Source: Isoetes taiwanensis (taxonomy: Eukaryota; Streptophyta; Lycopodiopsida; Isoetales; Isoetaceae). Taken from it: DNA of 64,000 nucleotides. The position numbers and the translations under genes were made by a program. The notes beneath the pieces were generated by a model. It did no database searches. It was not told where the DNA came from and was given only the letters and a program-made list of their open reading frames with translations. The stretch lies in contig JAJEKV010000174.1 of the NCBI GenBank assembly GCA_021234155.1, forward strand, positions 801,466 to 865,465. Reading direction: 5' to 3'. Of the stretch, positions 9,845 to 24,300 are shown in pieces (position 1 is the stretch's first letter; each line of letters opens with the position of its first letter).

Positions 9845-12800
9845 GTTAGAGTATATGCTTGCCAAATATAAAATGTGTATGTAAGTTTGTGGTCATGATG
9901 TAGTCATGTCTCGTGTTTATAAGATCATAAATGAGATTGTGGACTTCTGAGTGACATATTTGAGAAAATGATGCATGTAGTTATTTTATTTTCAGGGATA
10001 TCTTTGAGTAACAAATATTCCAATGGTCAGCCAATAGTAGAATTGAATTGAATAGGAAGGCCATGAATTGAATAGAAAGACCATGAATATAAACTAACAT
10101 ACAAGAGATGGTCGAATGGGCTTCTTAATGCAAAATAAAACCTTACATCTTAATGCAAAATACAAGAGATGGTCGAATGGACTAACGTAATGCAAAATAA
10201 AACCTTGCATCTTAATGCAAAATAAAACCTTACATTCCATAGCAACAATGGAGATGGTTGAGTGGGCTCACCTCTCTTAATGCAAAATGAAATCTTACAT
10301 TCCATAGCAACAATGGAGATGAATGTATTAGCAATCATTTACTAGAGCATACAATATATGTTTAAGCATTAAAGAGGCAAATTTTTGCATTAGTTGCAAA
10401 CTATTTCGCAAATTGCACAAACTAGGCAATTCAATTGGCTTTCGAGATCATAATAAACACAAATTTGCATGTACTCGAGTATGGTTCTAGATGGCCAAGT
10501 AAATGATCAGATACATATCCTCTTTTAGTATCGTTGTTTATTTCCTTGAAACCTTAATCGCTGCTTAAAAACATGAACACTATGATCATGGTGTGATGAG
10601 AATTATTATTTTTATCCAAACCTATATAATTGTATTACACTGTTTCCATGTCATTATCAGCCACTGCCTTTCTCAAATGCACAGGTGAGCCAACCAATCG
10701 GAAATGTTTTAGACTAGAGCCACTGCCTTTCTCAAGCTACGTGAGCCAACCAATCGAAAATGTTTTAGTCTAGAGTAGGGTGGCCCTTATTGAAGCGGTC
10801 CCCACTTTTCACCGGCCGTTGCGGGGCGGTCGTAATTTACGTCACCACCTTGTATGGCTCAAAAGAAACCCTAATATGGATCACTTCCGGGCATAACCAC
10901 GACTCCACACGTAGCCCTTCTATTTGGTGCCTCGAATTGCTAATGTTGTCCGCTTATGGTCTGTTCGCGGTGCATCCCATCTCCGTTTATGGCTCATTGA
11001 TTTTATGGTCCTTGGTGCACGATTTACCCCTATGGTATTGTTCTTTACCCTATTTGCAATGGTGGTTTGGGTGCATATTCACCGCGGGGTTACTCCGGGA
11101 ACGAGAGTCCGGATGGGCATATTTGCCTTTATTCCAAGATCTGGACCGTATATATGATCCTCGTTTGTGGGGTATGCATGTACAAGTTTTGTATAATTGA
11201 TATTAAAGTTTGCAAAATACTATAAGGTTTGAGAGAATGAATTAATGGTGTTAATTTTGTACATGTATTGTACCAATTTTTGGGGCTCTCACGCCACGTA
11301 TCCCCCCCTTGTGAATATGCACCCAAACCAAAGGGGATTTAAGGGGGATTTTAATTTAAATGTGTCAAATGCGATGGTTTGTGTTAATAATGTTAATGGC
11401 AGTTGTGTGTTAATGGTTTGTGTTAACTAAAAATTTTTGGCCCCTTAGGGGGCCTTAAGGATGGTGTAGGGGTGCATGTAATATTGTGCATGGGTTTCCT
11501 TAGTGCATGTAATATTGTGGATATAATATCGTGCATGGAGATTCCTTAGTGCATACAATCATAATAGAAAATGGTAATAGAGGAGCTAAAACAAGCCATT
11601 ATATTGAAGTCCTAATATTAAAGTGTGACATAATACCATGTAACACTAATGATTGGGGTGCTATAAAAGACCAACATTAAAAGATGCTTTGAACTTTTTT
11701 CTTTAGAGCATTTATATTTCATAATAATAAATGGAAGTGTTAAGTCTTGAAACTTAGTACTTCACAATCTTTTGAAAAAAAAAATCTACATTTTTTTTCA
11801 CATCTTGGACGTGATACTTTCTTTTGTTTGGCCAAAACATATTCTATCTCACCAAATCAAGATTGTTAAAATATTGGTGTGATGTGAACTAAACCATCCC
11901 GAATATTTCAACATTTAAACCTCCACAATTCTCTAGTTGTAGATGATAAGAAAAATTAAAATAACTATAAGTAGAGCAGTTCAAAAGCACTTTGCCCACC
12001 ACTTGATGTTCATGTCCAACATGGATATGCAGACCTTCCATAAATTAGAAAAAAATTAGAAGGCCGTAGGATCGAAAAATCCCGCCACTTTTCCATTTTT
12101 ACAATTTGGGCCGCTTTGATTTGCCGGCTTTGACATAAAGGTTTTGCCCAAAGGTTTCATCACATCGGGGGTGCTCAATTCGAGGAAGCGGTACAAAACC
12201 GAACCAACAACCGCTTTGAAAATTCAAATTGGTAAAACAAGCAACTAGCTTTTAAAAGTAGTAGCAACATGACTGACCTCAAAGAATCCGATCCGGGTCG
12301 AAACCATCCAGATAGTCGCGATGTCTTAAAAGATATCAAGCTAACTCATTAAACAAAAGCTCCAGTTAGCAAGACCAAACGTATTACCACGGAAAGCATG
12401 AACATAAAAGGGACAACCTTTCAACATAAACCGTGGTAACGATGAAGTCTTTCAAGATAAACACCGGATGGCATTTTTGCACATTCTCTTAAAACACATA
12501 GATTATGGGTAGCCCGCCAACCATCCGCTATTAAATCAACACCATGTTGGGAAAACAAGTGAATAAGAAAACATAACATACCCATCCATTTTAGCAAAAA
12601 TGTCGCTCAAATCAAATGGGAAACAACCTCATTGGTTGTCCTTATCCTCGTAAAGAACACCTTCACGAAAGCTGTTGACAAACCAAGTAAAAGATCTAGC
12701 TCATCATGTATTAAAGCCAAATTGTCTAAGCAATCTCTGTCTCTTATTTGTAGTGATCCGTTGGCAAAACAACTAAACTATAACTATATACAGCTCTTAC

Positions 12801-15800
12801 AATTATAATGAGGGCCTTCTTTAATCGCACTCACGCCTGTAATAACTGCGGGCGATTGATCATCACTATTTACAACCCCACCGGTTTAGAGCAAAAGCAG
12901 GAGGCTTCAATCAATTTCAAAATTAGTACTGGCGATCCTTCCCGGATCGGAACTATAATAAATGATTTACCTCGAGCAGTAAGCCTCCAACTCTTTCAAT
13001 CTTTGAACTTGTATGTCACCAATTGCATACGAATCATCCTCCAAAGAGCTGTGCTCACTTCTTCCCCGTTTTTTGAGCCCTTTTAGGTGCTACGTAATCA
13101 AAATAATCGTTGTATTTCTTGAGCAATTCTAATCGCTCCTCTAGCTTGTAACCTCATCACTTCGCTTTTTTTTCTATGGCCTATGCCATATTTGCCCTAA
13201 ATCAAGAACGAGCAAAACAATCCTGCACGGCTCTAAAAAGCATGGATTGGGACAATATGCGCCAGAACAAGGAAAAACTAAGGGGATTCCCTACTTTCTG
13301 GTAGAAATACTCCAATCAGATATCGTTTTGCCATACGAAGCCGAGTTTGAGATGCAATAAAATCGAAACAGAAGCTCTTCCACCTAAATCGATTCAAGAT
13401 TTCCATTGGGCATTCATAACTAGATGCATTAACCATATATCGTAGACCATCAAAACCGGGATTAGCTTTGATTTTGGAGATCGAGATCCCTTACAAAAAA
13501 CCATAACCCGTGAGACCTAATTTTCAAGGAAAACAGAACCCTAAAATGAGTCGCCGAGCTTTGCATGTCGAAAGCAAAATAAAATGTAATAGGGAAAAAA
13601 TAGAACTATTAAAATAAAATAATAAAAATAATATAAATGTAATGGGTCTACACATTGAAAAAGAGGCATTAAAATTAAATCAAGCCGCATGCAATAAAAT
13701 CGCGACTCTAGATGTACTAATTAGTAGGCCTCAGGCAATCGCCCATCAAATCATATAAAAACCATTAGAAAAATCGTACAAAAATACAAAAAAACCCCCT
13801 ATTATTATGCTACATGTTCATTTTTGCATGCTTCGAACAATGATTTAAATGTTTTTGAAGTTTCCAAGAGCATGCAAAAAATTTCAATGGTATTGGCATA
13901 CATTTGACCACCGAATCGACGGGTGGGCATTCCTCACCAGAGGGGGCGAGCCGCGAGTGTCCGAGGTCATTGGTGGCGGCCGAGAGGTTCCGCGAGGGCG
14001 GAATGCCCCCTTGCCATCGATTACTGGACATAATGAACGCTAGGCAAAATTACGAACATGATCGTGGCTATGGCGATCACTTGATAAGAAGTTATCCAAT
14101 TTTTGGCAGTACAAAGCCGTTTATACAAAAGCTTGAAAAATAGCTTGATTCATGCATGATTCAAGATAACAAAATGCAAAAAAAAATACAACCACATTGA
14201 AATACAACCACAAATCATTTCGCATTCCATATCTGCTAGAAAAAAAATGCAAGATCTTAAAAAATTTGCTCGTTATCGGCATAGTTATGACATAAAACGG
14301 CTGAAAACTTTAATCTAAGCCAAATTCAGAGTAATCTAAAATCTAGAAGCAACCTTGCGAGTCCCTTGGTCAAGAAAGCTTCGCCATTCTGATAATAAAA
14401 TCGCGCAGTTGCTCCTTCGCCAGAACAAAACAAAGATCAAGAAACCTGCCTCAGCTTCTTCACAAGAAAAAATCTTTGGCGCAACAGATTGCGGGCTTTG
14501 TAATGTATGAATATTGCCTCTTTCTGACACCTTCTTCGCCTCAGCTATGGCTTCCGTAGCTCCCCTGCGATGCTTAAGCCATCTCTTTGCTGGTTTGTAA
14601 GGCTAACTGCTATGGCCGGCTAATAGCTTTGCATGGCGCCATACCTGGCTCCAGAAGGAAGGAGCGCAATAGGTGGCTCTAGAATAGGGGCAACAGACAG
14701 GAATGGCGCAATAGTTGGCTCTAGAACAGGGGCAACAGGCCGGAATGAACAGGGGAAACGGGAAAGCGGCGGCGTCGCTCCGCAAGCGGCGGAGGATATT
14801 GCATGAAATAAAAAAGGCAAAATTTAACAATAAAATTTCGCCCTAGCATTTATTACGAAGCCGTAACTCTTCAGTGCTTCATATTTCTTGAGGTATTCAT
14901 GGATTTGTAGGTTGTTGCAACCACTTTTCCCTCAAGGAAAGCTTTCCCTCTTACTTGCAGACGCTAGAGATGCATTTCTACGTAGGATTGCTGCTGCGGC
15001 AACTATCTAACCACATGATCAATGACTTTGATTTTGTTTTTCCTGTCTTTCAATATTTCCCTCTTCATTAGAGCTTATATAGGTTTATAGCTTCTTGCTT
15101 TTCTCAGAGTTCGAGCTTTTCTTGATTTCTTTACCATCATCCTGTAACGTTTCAGCATAACATATGGTCCAAATACGTATATTATACTGCCACGTCACGC
15201 ATATATGTCACCATGACAGGTACTTGAGAGCCGTAAAGGGTTGCGCCTAGGGGGCAACCTCGTATGTTGCACATGTATATTAAACATATGCACTTAAACC
15301 CCTTTGCCAATGGCAAAGCCCCATTGGTCCTTTCTAACCTAAACCTAAAAGTTCATGTAAAAGGAACAAAAGGGAAAACCCTAAACCCTTTCCAGTTTCG
15401 CATTTTGGTTTCCTTGGTCCATTCCGGCCAAGTCAAATTGTTATTCCACATTGCCAGGCACAGCCAAGCCACATTTGCACAACAGTTCTCTTAGGAGCAG
15501 CTGCATTCAGCTTGAACGAAGGCATGGACGCGATTCGAGGAGCAGGAGCTAGCCAAGGATTAGGTAACCTGTGATTCCATTATGCAAAGCCGACTCTTAG
15601 CATGAGCTAGGATAGTATGTTAGATCAGTCTTAGCGGCCTTCTAGATCCTAAGATCACCAGCCTTAACGAATGAACCTAACCATGTATGTTTAGGTAGAT
15701 AGATTAGATTCTATTCAGTATTTAACCATCATTCATTTAAATTGGGATTATGTCTTAATTTTGGGACAAATTTCATATTGTATGTTTTTAATAGCATATT

Positions 15801-16677
15801 CAAATTCACACAAACCGCCTCAAAAGTATGAAAATGTAATCTCATATTATTTATAAAATAGTCAATATTTCACAATGTAGCACCATATTATCAAAGCGTG
15901 ATGAAGAAAATTTACATAGTTATTCACTTTTCTTCAAGCACCCCCAATGATATCATAGCCTTCTTCCTGACATCCTGAGGTATTGTAATTCTCACATTTC
16001 TACCTGGAACAGTTTTGTAACAATCCCTGTAACTTGGTGTTGTTTCTTAGAGTAGTGACATTTAAAACTATAGAGATACATTAGCTAAAAGTATTTAATT
16101 CCTTAATATATTAAACTCAAAAAGGGTGAGCACCATAAAAATAGGGAAGAGAGGCTCGTGACGTGACCTGTGCTAAGGGATGCCATGCTAAATCCAGCAC
16201 ATCCTTTGATTAGGAAGATGCCAAATCGAGCCTTAAGATTCCTGGCAGTAGGATCGATTGCTAGCTGGGATCTGCATCAGCCAAACTGGAAGGAGAAAGC
16301 AGCCTTGGAAATGAATAGAAATCAGAGGACGTTTGAAGCAAAATGCTGAGGAGGGAGCTGGGAGAAAACAGAAAGCCGATTCTAGCAGAAGCGATCTGAG
16401 ATTAAGAGTGGGGATGTCTGTTTGTTTGCAATTCCGTCGTGTGTAGCTTTTAGAAAATCAGAGATGATGCCAGAAACTGGCTCCAAAACTGGAATTCAAC
16501 TGTAAATCCGACTGAGTAAAATTGGTGCTAGTGCTGCTATATGGATTTCTGCTGATTGTTGAAGTCCGGCTTTCGTTGTAGAGTTCATGACCTCAAGAAA
16601 CTGAACAGAACTTAGTCTCTGAGTTTTGAGGCTGTCTGTGAACCTGAGTCTTGTAGAATTGGCCTCCTTGGGCAAAT
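9845..16677. other. gene-poor intergenic region
   Basis: No gene supported. Local repeats are visible: TAATGCAAAATAAAACCTTACAT words at 10130-10320, a ~60-bp direct duplication at 10660-10780 (CACTGCCTTTCTCAA ... GAGCCAACCAATCG), a GTGCATGTAATATTGTG duplication at 11470-11550, and a ~41-bp tandem pair at 14665-14747 (GGCTCTAGAA ... GGGGCAACAG). The open frame at 10790-11200 (136 codons) and those at 12.8-14.5 kb show no recognisable domain. Confidence 0.5.
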
Positions 16678-16682
16678 GCTCT

Positions 16683-16863
16683 TGTTGGAATATGACAAAA
16701 AGATGACTGATAGTAGCCGTTGAAAGTAGATGAGATTTTACTGTAATCATTTAGTAGTTGTTCCTAACTTCAAGGAACTAGTCTATTTGTATTCGGCTGG
16801 ATAATAAACAAAGAGTTAGCTGCTTCCTTGATACTGGCACTTCCCAATTCTCGTTTCTCAATA
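16683..16863 (+). repeat. 5' LTR
   Basis: Left long terminal repeat of the 16.7-21.2 kb element, 181 bp. It ends in TA rather than the usual CA; the target duplication and the primer site both place the boundary after CTCAATA. Confidence 0.9.
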
Positions 16864-16875
16864 TGGTATCAGAGC
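16864..16875 (+). promoter_or_regulatory. primer binding site, tRNA-iMet type
   Basis: TGGTATCAGAGC lies immediately 3' of the 5' LTR and is complementary to the 3' end of plant initiator tRNA-Met, the standard minus-strand primer of plant Copia elements. Confidence 0.9.
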
Positions 16876-16940
16876 GGGTGATCCTTGAGACTGAGAGTCT
16901 TAGGAAGTAAAAGAAGGAGTGGCAGTCTGGAGGTCGAGAC

Positions 16941-18557
16941 TTGGTATGGCCTTGGAAGGTTGTGCATGTCTGGAGCATGGAAACGCTCACGAACCGTCTA
17001 AGATATGCCTTCTTTTGGTGTGTCATGTGGGGCTTTAGGTGCTCACTAGGAACCACCACAGTTATGTTATGGAGGTTCTGGATGCTTGTAGCAAGACAAG
17101 TTGCAGGAACCGGAAAAGATCTCATGAAGAGGTCGATGGCAGCAACGGAGCCGAAGATTAAACTGGTAGCAGTAGGGAATCTGTCGGTGAAGCTGGTGGC
17201 AGCGAGGGACCTAAGGGTGACGCTTGATGACAAGATGCAAGCAAGAGACCTAACGGTGAAGCTGCAGGGAGTATATGGATGGCCAAGTTGCAGAAATATG
17301 CTTGGGTCTTTGAGTACAGAGTACAATATATTTCTTGGTAAGGGCTGCAAGAAGTATAGCAGGAGGGTTTTTGCAAGTAGGATTGAACTTGCACTTGGTT
17401 TTCTAAGACTTGCAAGCATGCTTACCACCTGTAAAGAAGGATCAAAGGTTCTAAGTCCCATATCCTACATGTGGATGGGTGTGCTACACCAAACAAAAGA
17501 GGTGAAAAGACTGAATAGCAGTAACTGGATCTGGCTGGTGATGGTGTTGCTAAGCTTCAGAGAGGCTGCTGGATACTTGGTTATGATGCTAAAAAGAGAG
17601 GTCGTATGGCCAAAGATGAGATATGTCATTTTCAGGTGCATGATGTGGAGCATTGAGTGCCCACAAGGAGACACCGAGGATATGGCATGGTGGTTCAAGA
17701 TGCTTGTAGTAAGGCAGGCTATGGGAACCAACCAAGACATAGTGATGAACCTGGTAGTAGCAAGCGAACCACAGAGGTTGCTGATGGATTTTGGCAGTGG
17801 ATCGCAAGCCTGCAAGAGTGCAATGCCAGTGAAGGAGCCTAACAGGGATCTATGTGATCTATGGGATGATGTGAGATCAGAAGATCTTAAAGGAAAGATA
17901 TCAGTGATGGCCCTAATAAGGGGACCTCAACGAATGTTGATGGATTTAGCAAAGCAAATCTGGAGGCCAAGGTCTGAAGCTGCAAGAAGGCCAAGGTTGG
18001 AGGGTACTCATAGGCCTCATTCTGATCCAGAGCATTTAGCATCATGCATGAATTCGGCTCCAAACTATGCAGACTGTGGAGCTAGTGTTATGGAGGAAGG
18101 CCAAGATGTAGGCTTGTCCTGGGTAATTTTGAAGAAAGTTTGGTGCATTGGCATAAAATTCTTCAAGGAAGACTGTAAGCAAAAAGCCATTGCACCGATC
18201 TGCTTGGTTGTCCTGATCAGTGGCATCTGTGCGGGCACGTTTGTCGCCTTGTCATATATTCAGTGCGATCTTTCTACAGCAGCAGTCCTGAACAAAGACA
18301 TACCTGGACTCCATGGAGCTATGTGGCGATATGTTGGAATTGTTGTTGCTACAACCCAACTGTTTGCATTTCACCGTTATGTGAATGAGCGTCCGACACT
18401 TGACTTGAGAGTTTGGTGTACGGAGTTGATTCTAGCAAGATGTTCTTTGAACCGTGGCAAAGACATAGATGCTGAAACTCCTAATGGGAACACTGCCATG
18501 AGGAGGAGCATTGAAGGCAATTCTAGTAATGCAAGTAATGAAGAGGGTTGGGCATGA
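16941..18557 (+). CDS. 538-codon ORF of LTR element with ABC-transporter fragment
   Basis: A long uninterrupted frame inside the LTR element. The first ~330 residues match nothing I know and hold a diverged internal duplication: the region at 16990-17160 resembles 17620-17780, both with a MLVxRQ-type segment then a xxASEP or ATEP segment. From about 18118 to 18495 (residues ~393-518) it reads like the start of an ABC transporter transmembrane domain of the ABCD/SbmA-like type seen in chloroplast and cyanobacterial half-transporters: VALSYIQ, NKDIPGLHGAMWRYVGIVV, LFAFHRYVNE, LDLRVWCTELILAR. No nucleotide-binding domain is present. The segment has no introns, as expected if captured from mRNA. 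Whether this frame is translated is unknown. Confidence 0.6.
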   Translation: MVWPWKVVHVWSMETLTNRLRYAFFWCVMWGFRCSLGTTTVMLWRFWMLVARQVAGTGKDLMKRSMAATEPKIKLVAVGNLSVKLVAARDLRVTLDDKMQARDLTVKLQGVYGWPSCRNMLGSLSTEYNIFLGKGCKKYSRRVFASRIELALGFLRLASMLTTCKEGSKVLSPISYMWMGVLHQTKEVKRLNSSNWIWLVMVLLSFREAAGYLVMMLKREVVWPKMRYVIFRCMMWSIECPQGDTEDMAWWFKMLVVRQAMGTNQDIVMNLVVASEPQRLLMDFGSGSQACKSAMPVKEPNRDLCDLWDDVRSEDLKGKISVMALIRGPQRMLMDLAKQIWRPRSEAARRPRLEGTHRPHSDPEHLASCMNSAPNYADCGASVMEEGQDVGLSWVILKKVWCIGIKFFKEDCKQKAIAPICLVVLISGICAGTFVALSYIQCDLSTAAVLNKDIPGLHGAMWRYVGIVVATTQLFAFHRYVNERPTLDLRVWCTELILARCSLNRGKDIDAETPNGNTAMRRSIEGNSSNASNEEGWA

Positions 18558-19299
18558 AACAAACTAATGTGAAGGACTGGCATCCTCATTCTAAGGTTAG
18601 TGATGAATTTGATAATGTTTTTCCTCCTGAAAGAAAATTAGAGGCCAGTGCTGAATCTAGATTTCAGAAAGTTTTTAAGAGAAGGGAAGGCAGGTGTTCT
18701 GTGAAAAATAATCCGCCCTTGAAGAAGAAAAGCTTTGCAGAGATTATTGATAGAAAAAGCAATGCAGCAGAGAAGGGTAGACCTGTTGTGGGTTGGATTT
18801 ATAGGAGGGATTTCTTAGATCCTGAGGAAGAGCAGCAGAGAAGTTCTAGACAAGATGGCAAATTTGGGACACTTGTTAATGCAAGAGATTCAATTGAAGA
18901 ACTTAATCAAGAAGAAATGGAAAGAAGTCCAGAGAAAGGAGGAAAAGGCTTGCAAAACCGTCATGTTAGAGACACAATTGAAGATTTCAATCAAGAAGAA
19001 ATGGAAAGAAGTCCAGCGAAAGGAGGAAAAGGCTTGCAAAACTGGCATGTTGGTAAAAAGAATGTCTCTGTAGATCAACTACCTGCTAGAAGATGCCATA
19101 GACTCATTCATCAGGGAGACTTTAATGACGATAAAATTGGTGTTCCAAATATTGAGCAGGGAATACAGGAGCCAATAATTTTTGAGGAAGAAAAAGAATT
19201 GAGTACTGGAATGGAGCTCATAACGATTGTAGCAAAGGATGTAGTAAATGTGGAAGCATGTAAGAAGATTGTGGATATTTCTTCCAAAAGTGCTCGTGC

Positions 19300-19967
<668 letters not shown>

Positions 19968-19969
19968 TA

Positions 19970-20269
19970 ATGAAGAGACAAGTTTTTGATGATGATCTTA
20001 ATGGGGATGGCCATACCGACATTGAAGAAGTGAAGAAAGCTAGGAAAAGAAGGATGTCTGATGACCAAGATTCCTTCAAAACCGATGAGAGCACTTCAAA
20101 GGAAGACTTCATTACAACTCAAGATGATGATGAAGTTAGTTCAGAAGATGAGCAAGCGACCCAAAAAGGCAAAGAAGGTCAAGAAATCAACAAAAAGAGA
20201 TTGAGGCACATTGTAGAGCTCATAATGATTGTAGCAAAGGACGTTGGAAACACATATCGGGCTTTCTGA
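19970..20269 (+). CDS. 99-codon acidic/basic ORF in LTR element
   Basis: Begins at an ATG directly after the phosphoglucomutase segment and encodes a highly charged peptide: Asp/Glu-rich patches, a KKARKRR basic patch that could act as a nuclear localisation signal, and a QKGKEGQEINKKR stretch. It ends with a copy of the VAKDV motif found at about 19230. No family recognised; it may be the tail of the element's own original ORF. Confidence 0.35.
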   Translation: MKRQVFDDDLNGDGHTDIEEVKKARKRRMSDDQDSFKTDESTSKEDFITTQDDDEVSSEDEQATQKGKEGQEINKKRLRHIVELIMIVAKDVGNTYRAF

Positions 20270-20977
20270 TCGAAGAAAGCAAGTAAGAGAATATGTCTTT
20301 TTGTGTTATACTTGAGATGCAAGGGGAGAAAATGGCAAGACAACAAGTCGCCAAGTAGGCAATGATATCATGCATCATGAAGTAGGAGGAGAGGATCCTT
20401 GACCGTGGGCTTAAGATTGTGAGAGAGGTGTATTTAATGCCGAGCCAAACCAACAAGGTATGTTAACCGTGATGGCAATCCTTAAAGTTGAAAGTATGGT
20501 ACTGAGAGAAAATGGAGCAAAGATAACCGCATTTGGGGGCACATTGAAGCAATTTGATTTTGAAACCACTTAGGAATTGGTATGCGATTGAAAACTCATG
20601 ATAAATGAAGTTCTCCTTCATGAAGCAAGGGGAAGTGCCAGGTTTCTTTTCTTCATGTTCATGGTGGCTGCATGATGACTTTTTACGCTTCATTATGCAG
20701 GGGAAGATCAATTTGAATTGGTGAGGGGAGTGCTTGAGTTCTTTCATGATCGTGGGGAGAGTTGGTATAAACTAAGCTCATGCTTTCTCAAAGAACCTGT
20801 TCAACATTCATGTAGGCAGACATAGAAGCGAAGTTCGTTTTAAATTGGCTGAAGGGGAGTGCCTCACAAAGTCCTTTCATAGAAACTCTCCAAAATTTGG
20901 TGGGCAGATGTGGAAAGTTTAGTTTTGTGTTTCAGCTTCTTGTAGTAGTTATTTTCTTGAGGCCAGTAGTCATCTTC

Positions 20978-20988
20978 TTGAGGGGGAG
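20978..20988 (+). promoter_or_regulatory. polypurine tract
   Basis: TTGAGGGGGAG lies immediately 5' of the 3' LTR, the site expected to prime plus-strand synthesis. Confidence 0.85.
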
Positions 20989-21169
20989 TGTTGGAACATG
21001 ATAAAAAGATGACTGATAGTAGCCGTTGAAAGTAGATGAGATTTTACTGTAATCATTTAGTAGTTGTTCCTAACTTCAAGGAACTAGTCTATTTGTATTC
21101 GGCTGGATAATAAACAAAGAGTTAGCTGCTTCCTTGATACTGGCGCTTCCCAATTCTCGTTTCTCAATA
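20989..21169 (+). repeat. 3' LTR
   Basis: Right long terminal repeat, 181 bp, differing from the left one at three positions, followed by the GCTCT target duplication. Confidence 0.9.
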
Positions 21170-21309
21170 GCTCTGATCTGCCCTTGCCTTTAAAAATCCG
21201 ACTCAACCCTGCAATTCTGGGTCTTGTGCAATCCACCAATTGAGCCTTTGTAGATTTGGCTTCCTTGGGCAATTACTCTGTACTGCTTTGCTTCTAAAAT
21301 TCAGAATTG

Positions 21310-24300
21310 TGTGTGCTAGAAATTGGCCTTGATAGAACTCCTGTGTGCTTGCCAGAGTAGAGCCTTTGAACCATCCCGTCGGTCTGTATCTTGGCCGCCA
21401 TCCTCTCTATCGCAGTTCTTTATTTTGTGTGTTTTTATGTAAGAGAGATACCAAGGTCCGGTATCCCCATGCATCTATATCCTCCTTTATTTATTATAAA
21501 GTTTTAGTGTATATCGTGCATAAAACCCTAAAACTTTCGACGGCGCAGATTTGATGAAATCAATGGATCGGACCGCTTGAATTTAATCTAAAGATTGGAC
21601 GGTCCAATTTTTCCCTCCTAGCTCTCGCTCTCGCTCTTCCTTTCCTTTACAATAGCCGCTTGAAGGTTCGATAGCCAGTGCTTGCCATGGTTTCCTTGCC
21701 CTTCTTCTTGCTCTATGCCGGATTTGATGTTTGGGTTCTTTGAAAAGCCCAGTCTCTTGCCGATTTTCCTAAGAGGCTATGCGGGCGGCAGAGGCGATGG
21801 CACTTGATCCGTTTAGGGAGCCGAGTAGATGTAATCTTTGCATGTTTTTAGGAAGAAGTTTACCACGAGAACTCACGGATGCATCATCTCGGGAGCACAT
21901 TGAATGGCATAGCCTTGAGCTGGTTCTCATTAGGTTGCCTTGCGCCAAATATACTGTGGAATGCCGCTTGGCGGTTTGGCCTTCTATCCACAAAAATGAT
22001 AAGTGCAAGCGGAGGATGGAGCCGTTCAAGCTTATCGGTTGGTGACTTAAACAACATATGCAATTCTCATTCCAATAATCTTCCTGCTCTGGTGAGTGTA
22101 TTGGAATATTTTCATTTCGTTCTTTGCTTTTAGAAGAAAAAGGTGCAAATTTGTATGTTTGCTCTCTTTTAGCGAGAAGGTTCTAGCTTTAGATTTTCCT
22201 TACGTGATTCTTAGTTTCAAAAGACATAAGCATATTGTGATCGATAAAACAAAATGGGTATTAATTACATGGGGGTATTTTATGTACGATAAATCGGCCC
22301 TAGCCATTCATGTGAGGTGAATCGGTTAACCATTACGGGGTGCATAAGGAAGACTAGATAAATTTTTATGTTGTTTGCTTATGTTGCATCTTTGATGAAA
22401 CGGGTTCCAACGGGCATAGTTCCGTTCGGCAACAAAGGGCTGCTCATGGCTGCACTTAACTCTGCATAAATTTTTAAGCACAATGAAGAGAGTCAATAAC
22501 CTCGAGTTGTTATTATAGGTACAAAAGCTTTTTTGCTTTGCATATTGAACATGATTGAATAACATTTGTGTTTTTACTTGCAAAAAAATGCAAAGCGGTT
22601 CCTTACTTATGTGCATGTTCTTGCCGCTTGGCCAATAGAACAAGCTTTTGCTTTGCATATTAGACACGATTGAATAACATTTGTTTTTTATTTGCAAAAA
22701 ATGCACGTTCCTTACTTCTCTTGCTTCCCTTCTCGGCCGTGGCCATGGCCATGTAAAAAAGCAGGAAAAAGAAGGAACGACCACACCAAATAGGGGCTGC
22801 ATGGTTTTTCAAGAAGGTTTCATTGATGTTTTCAAAGACGATTTTAAAAAATTGAAAATAAGTTAATGGCATGCCGGGTCGAGACGAGGTCCCCATAGGA
22901 TTGAGATTCTTGCATCTATAGTGTGAAATATCAATACTATAGCCGGAAGATAACCCCAACCGGATTGTAACTCTTCTTGATGCAACAGAGGAGGAATGCT
23001 TTGCTTTATCACGGTATGTCTTAAATCATGACGGTTGTAGAATTGGCTGGACATCATGCTTTTTTTGTGCCCTTTTTCTAGACTATGCAACGAGGATTGC
23101 ACTATTTACGCTCATTTATACATCCTCATGGTGATGGAAGATTTGAATTTCTTTTCAAAGGTCTATGCTACTACGATTATTGTAAATTGTACATAATCGA
23201 CTAAACTTTATGAAATATAACATGCAAATGTTGTTGCAACTATCACGAACAACTCTGTTGGTTATGCGATCAAACGATTCTTATGCATAATATAGCCTAT
23301 AGTTGATATTAGTTCTTGGCGACATGATGTAGACCAGTTAAAAAGTTGAACATGAATCGGATATATTATGGAATTATTTCTTTGAGAAAATTGGCATCTA
23401 ATAGTTTTGCAAGAGTTGACTAAACCTGTTCCAAACCCGACCTCATTTCATGTTATACATGTTGCTCTTCATACATATTGCTCTTCATAATTCATCCATT
23501 GGCTTCATAATCCAAATTAGACCAGATGCAGTTCATGGTTGGTTGTGCCTGTTCGATCAAAGATCACGAGGGTAAAATGATTGGACGAGAACAATGTTCA
23601 TGTTGTGCTCTGTAAAGTTATCTTAAAACACGAGGCATAATATTAATATGCATGACTTTGCTCTCAAATTTATATTTAATACAACATTAGCTTTTGGTTG
23701 ATAATGAAGTCGCATCACCAATAAACTTCACAGTTGGACATGGCCAAACTAGGTTTTAATGAACCCGTAATGTCTTTCAACAAATGTGTTGTAACTACAT
23801 TAAACTCAACGGCCTTACATCACTCTTAGAATAGTCATTTTAGATTATTGCCATTAGCATAACCACCATAGTTAAAATGTGCATCGTCTGAGACTCATCG
23901 GATAGATTGCAATTTCTCCCCACATATTTATGGTAGATACCATTGTTAGAAAAGCTCCGGTGATCGCTTCATTGAATAAATGTCTTACAATAGGTGCAAG
24001 TGTCTCCATTTCATGTATAAACATTTCAACTTTAAGAGGCTCACAGTCTTTAGTTTTTTTGAACACAGTTGTTTTATGATTCAGTGAATAAGAGAAGCAA
24101 AGGAGCAATCTACTACGGTTTTGGGAGCAGCATCAGGCAACTTCAAATGCCGCATCTTGGGACATATCTGAATAGCAAGAATTGTGGTGATTCAAAAAGC
24201 TAAACGTAAATTTTTTTTTTTTTTTTTTTCCAAGAAACTACATTTCCCATAAGTTCTCTAGCACCCGTCTTTTATGTTTAGGGTCCTTGCAGTTGCAACC

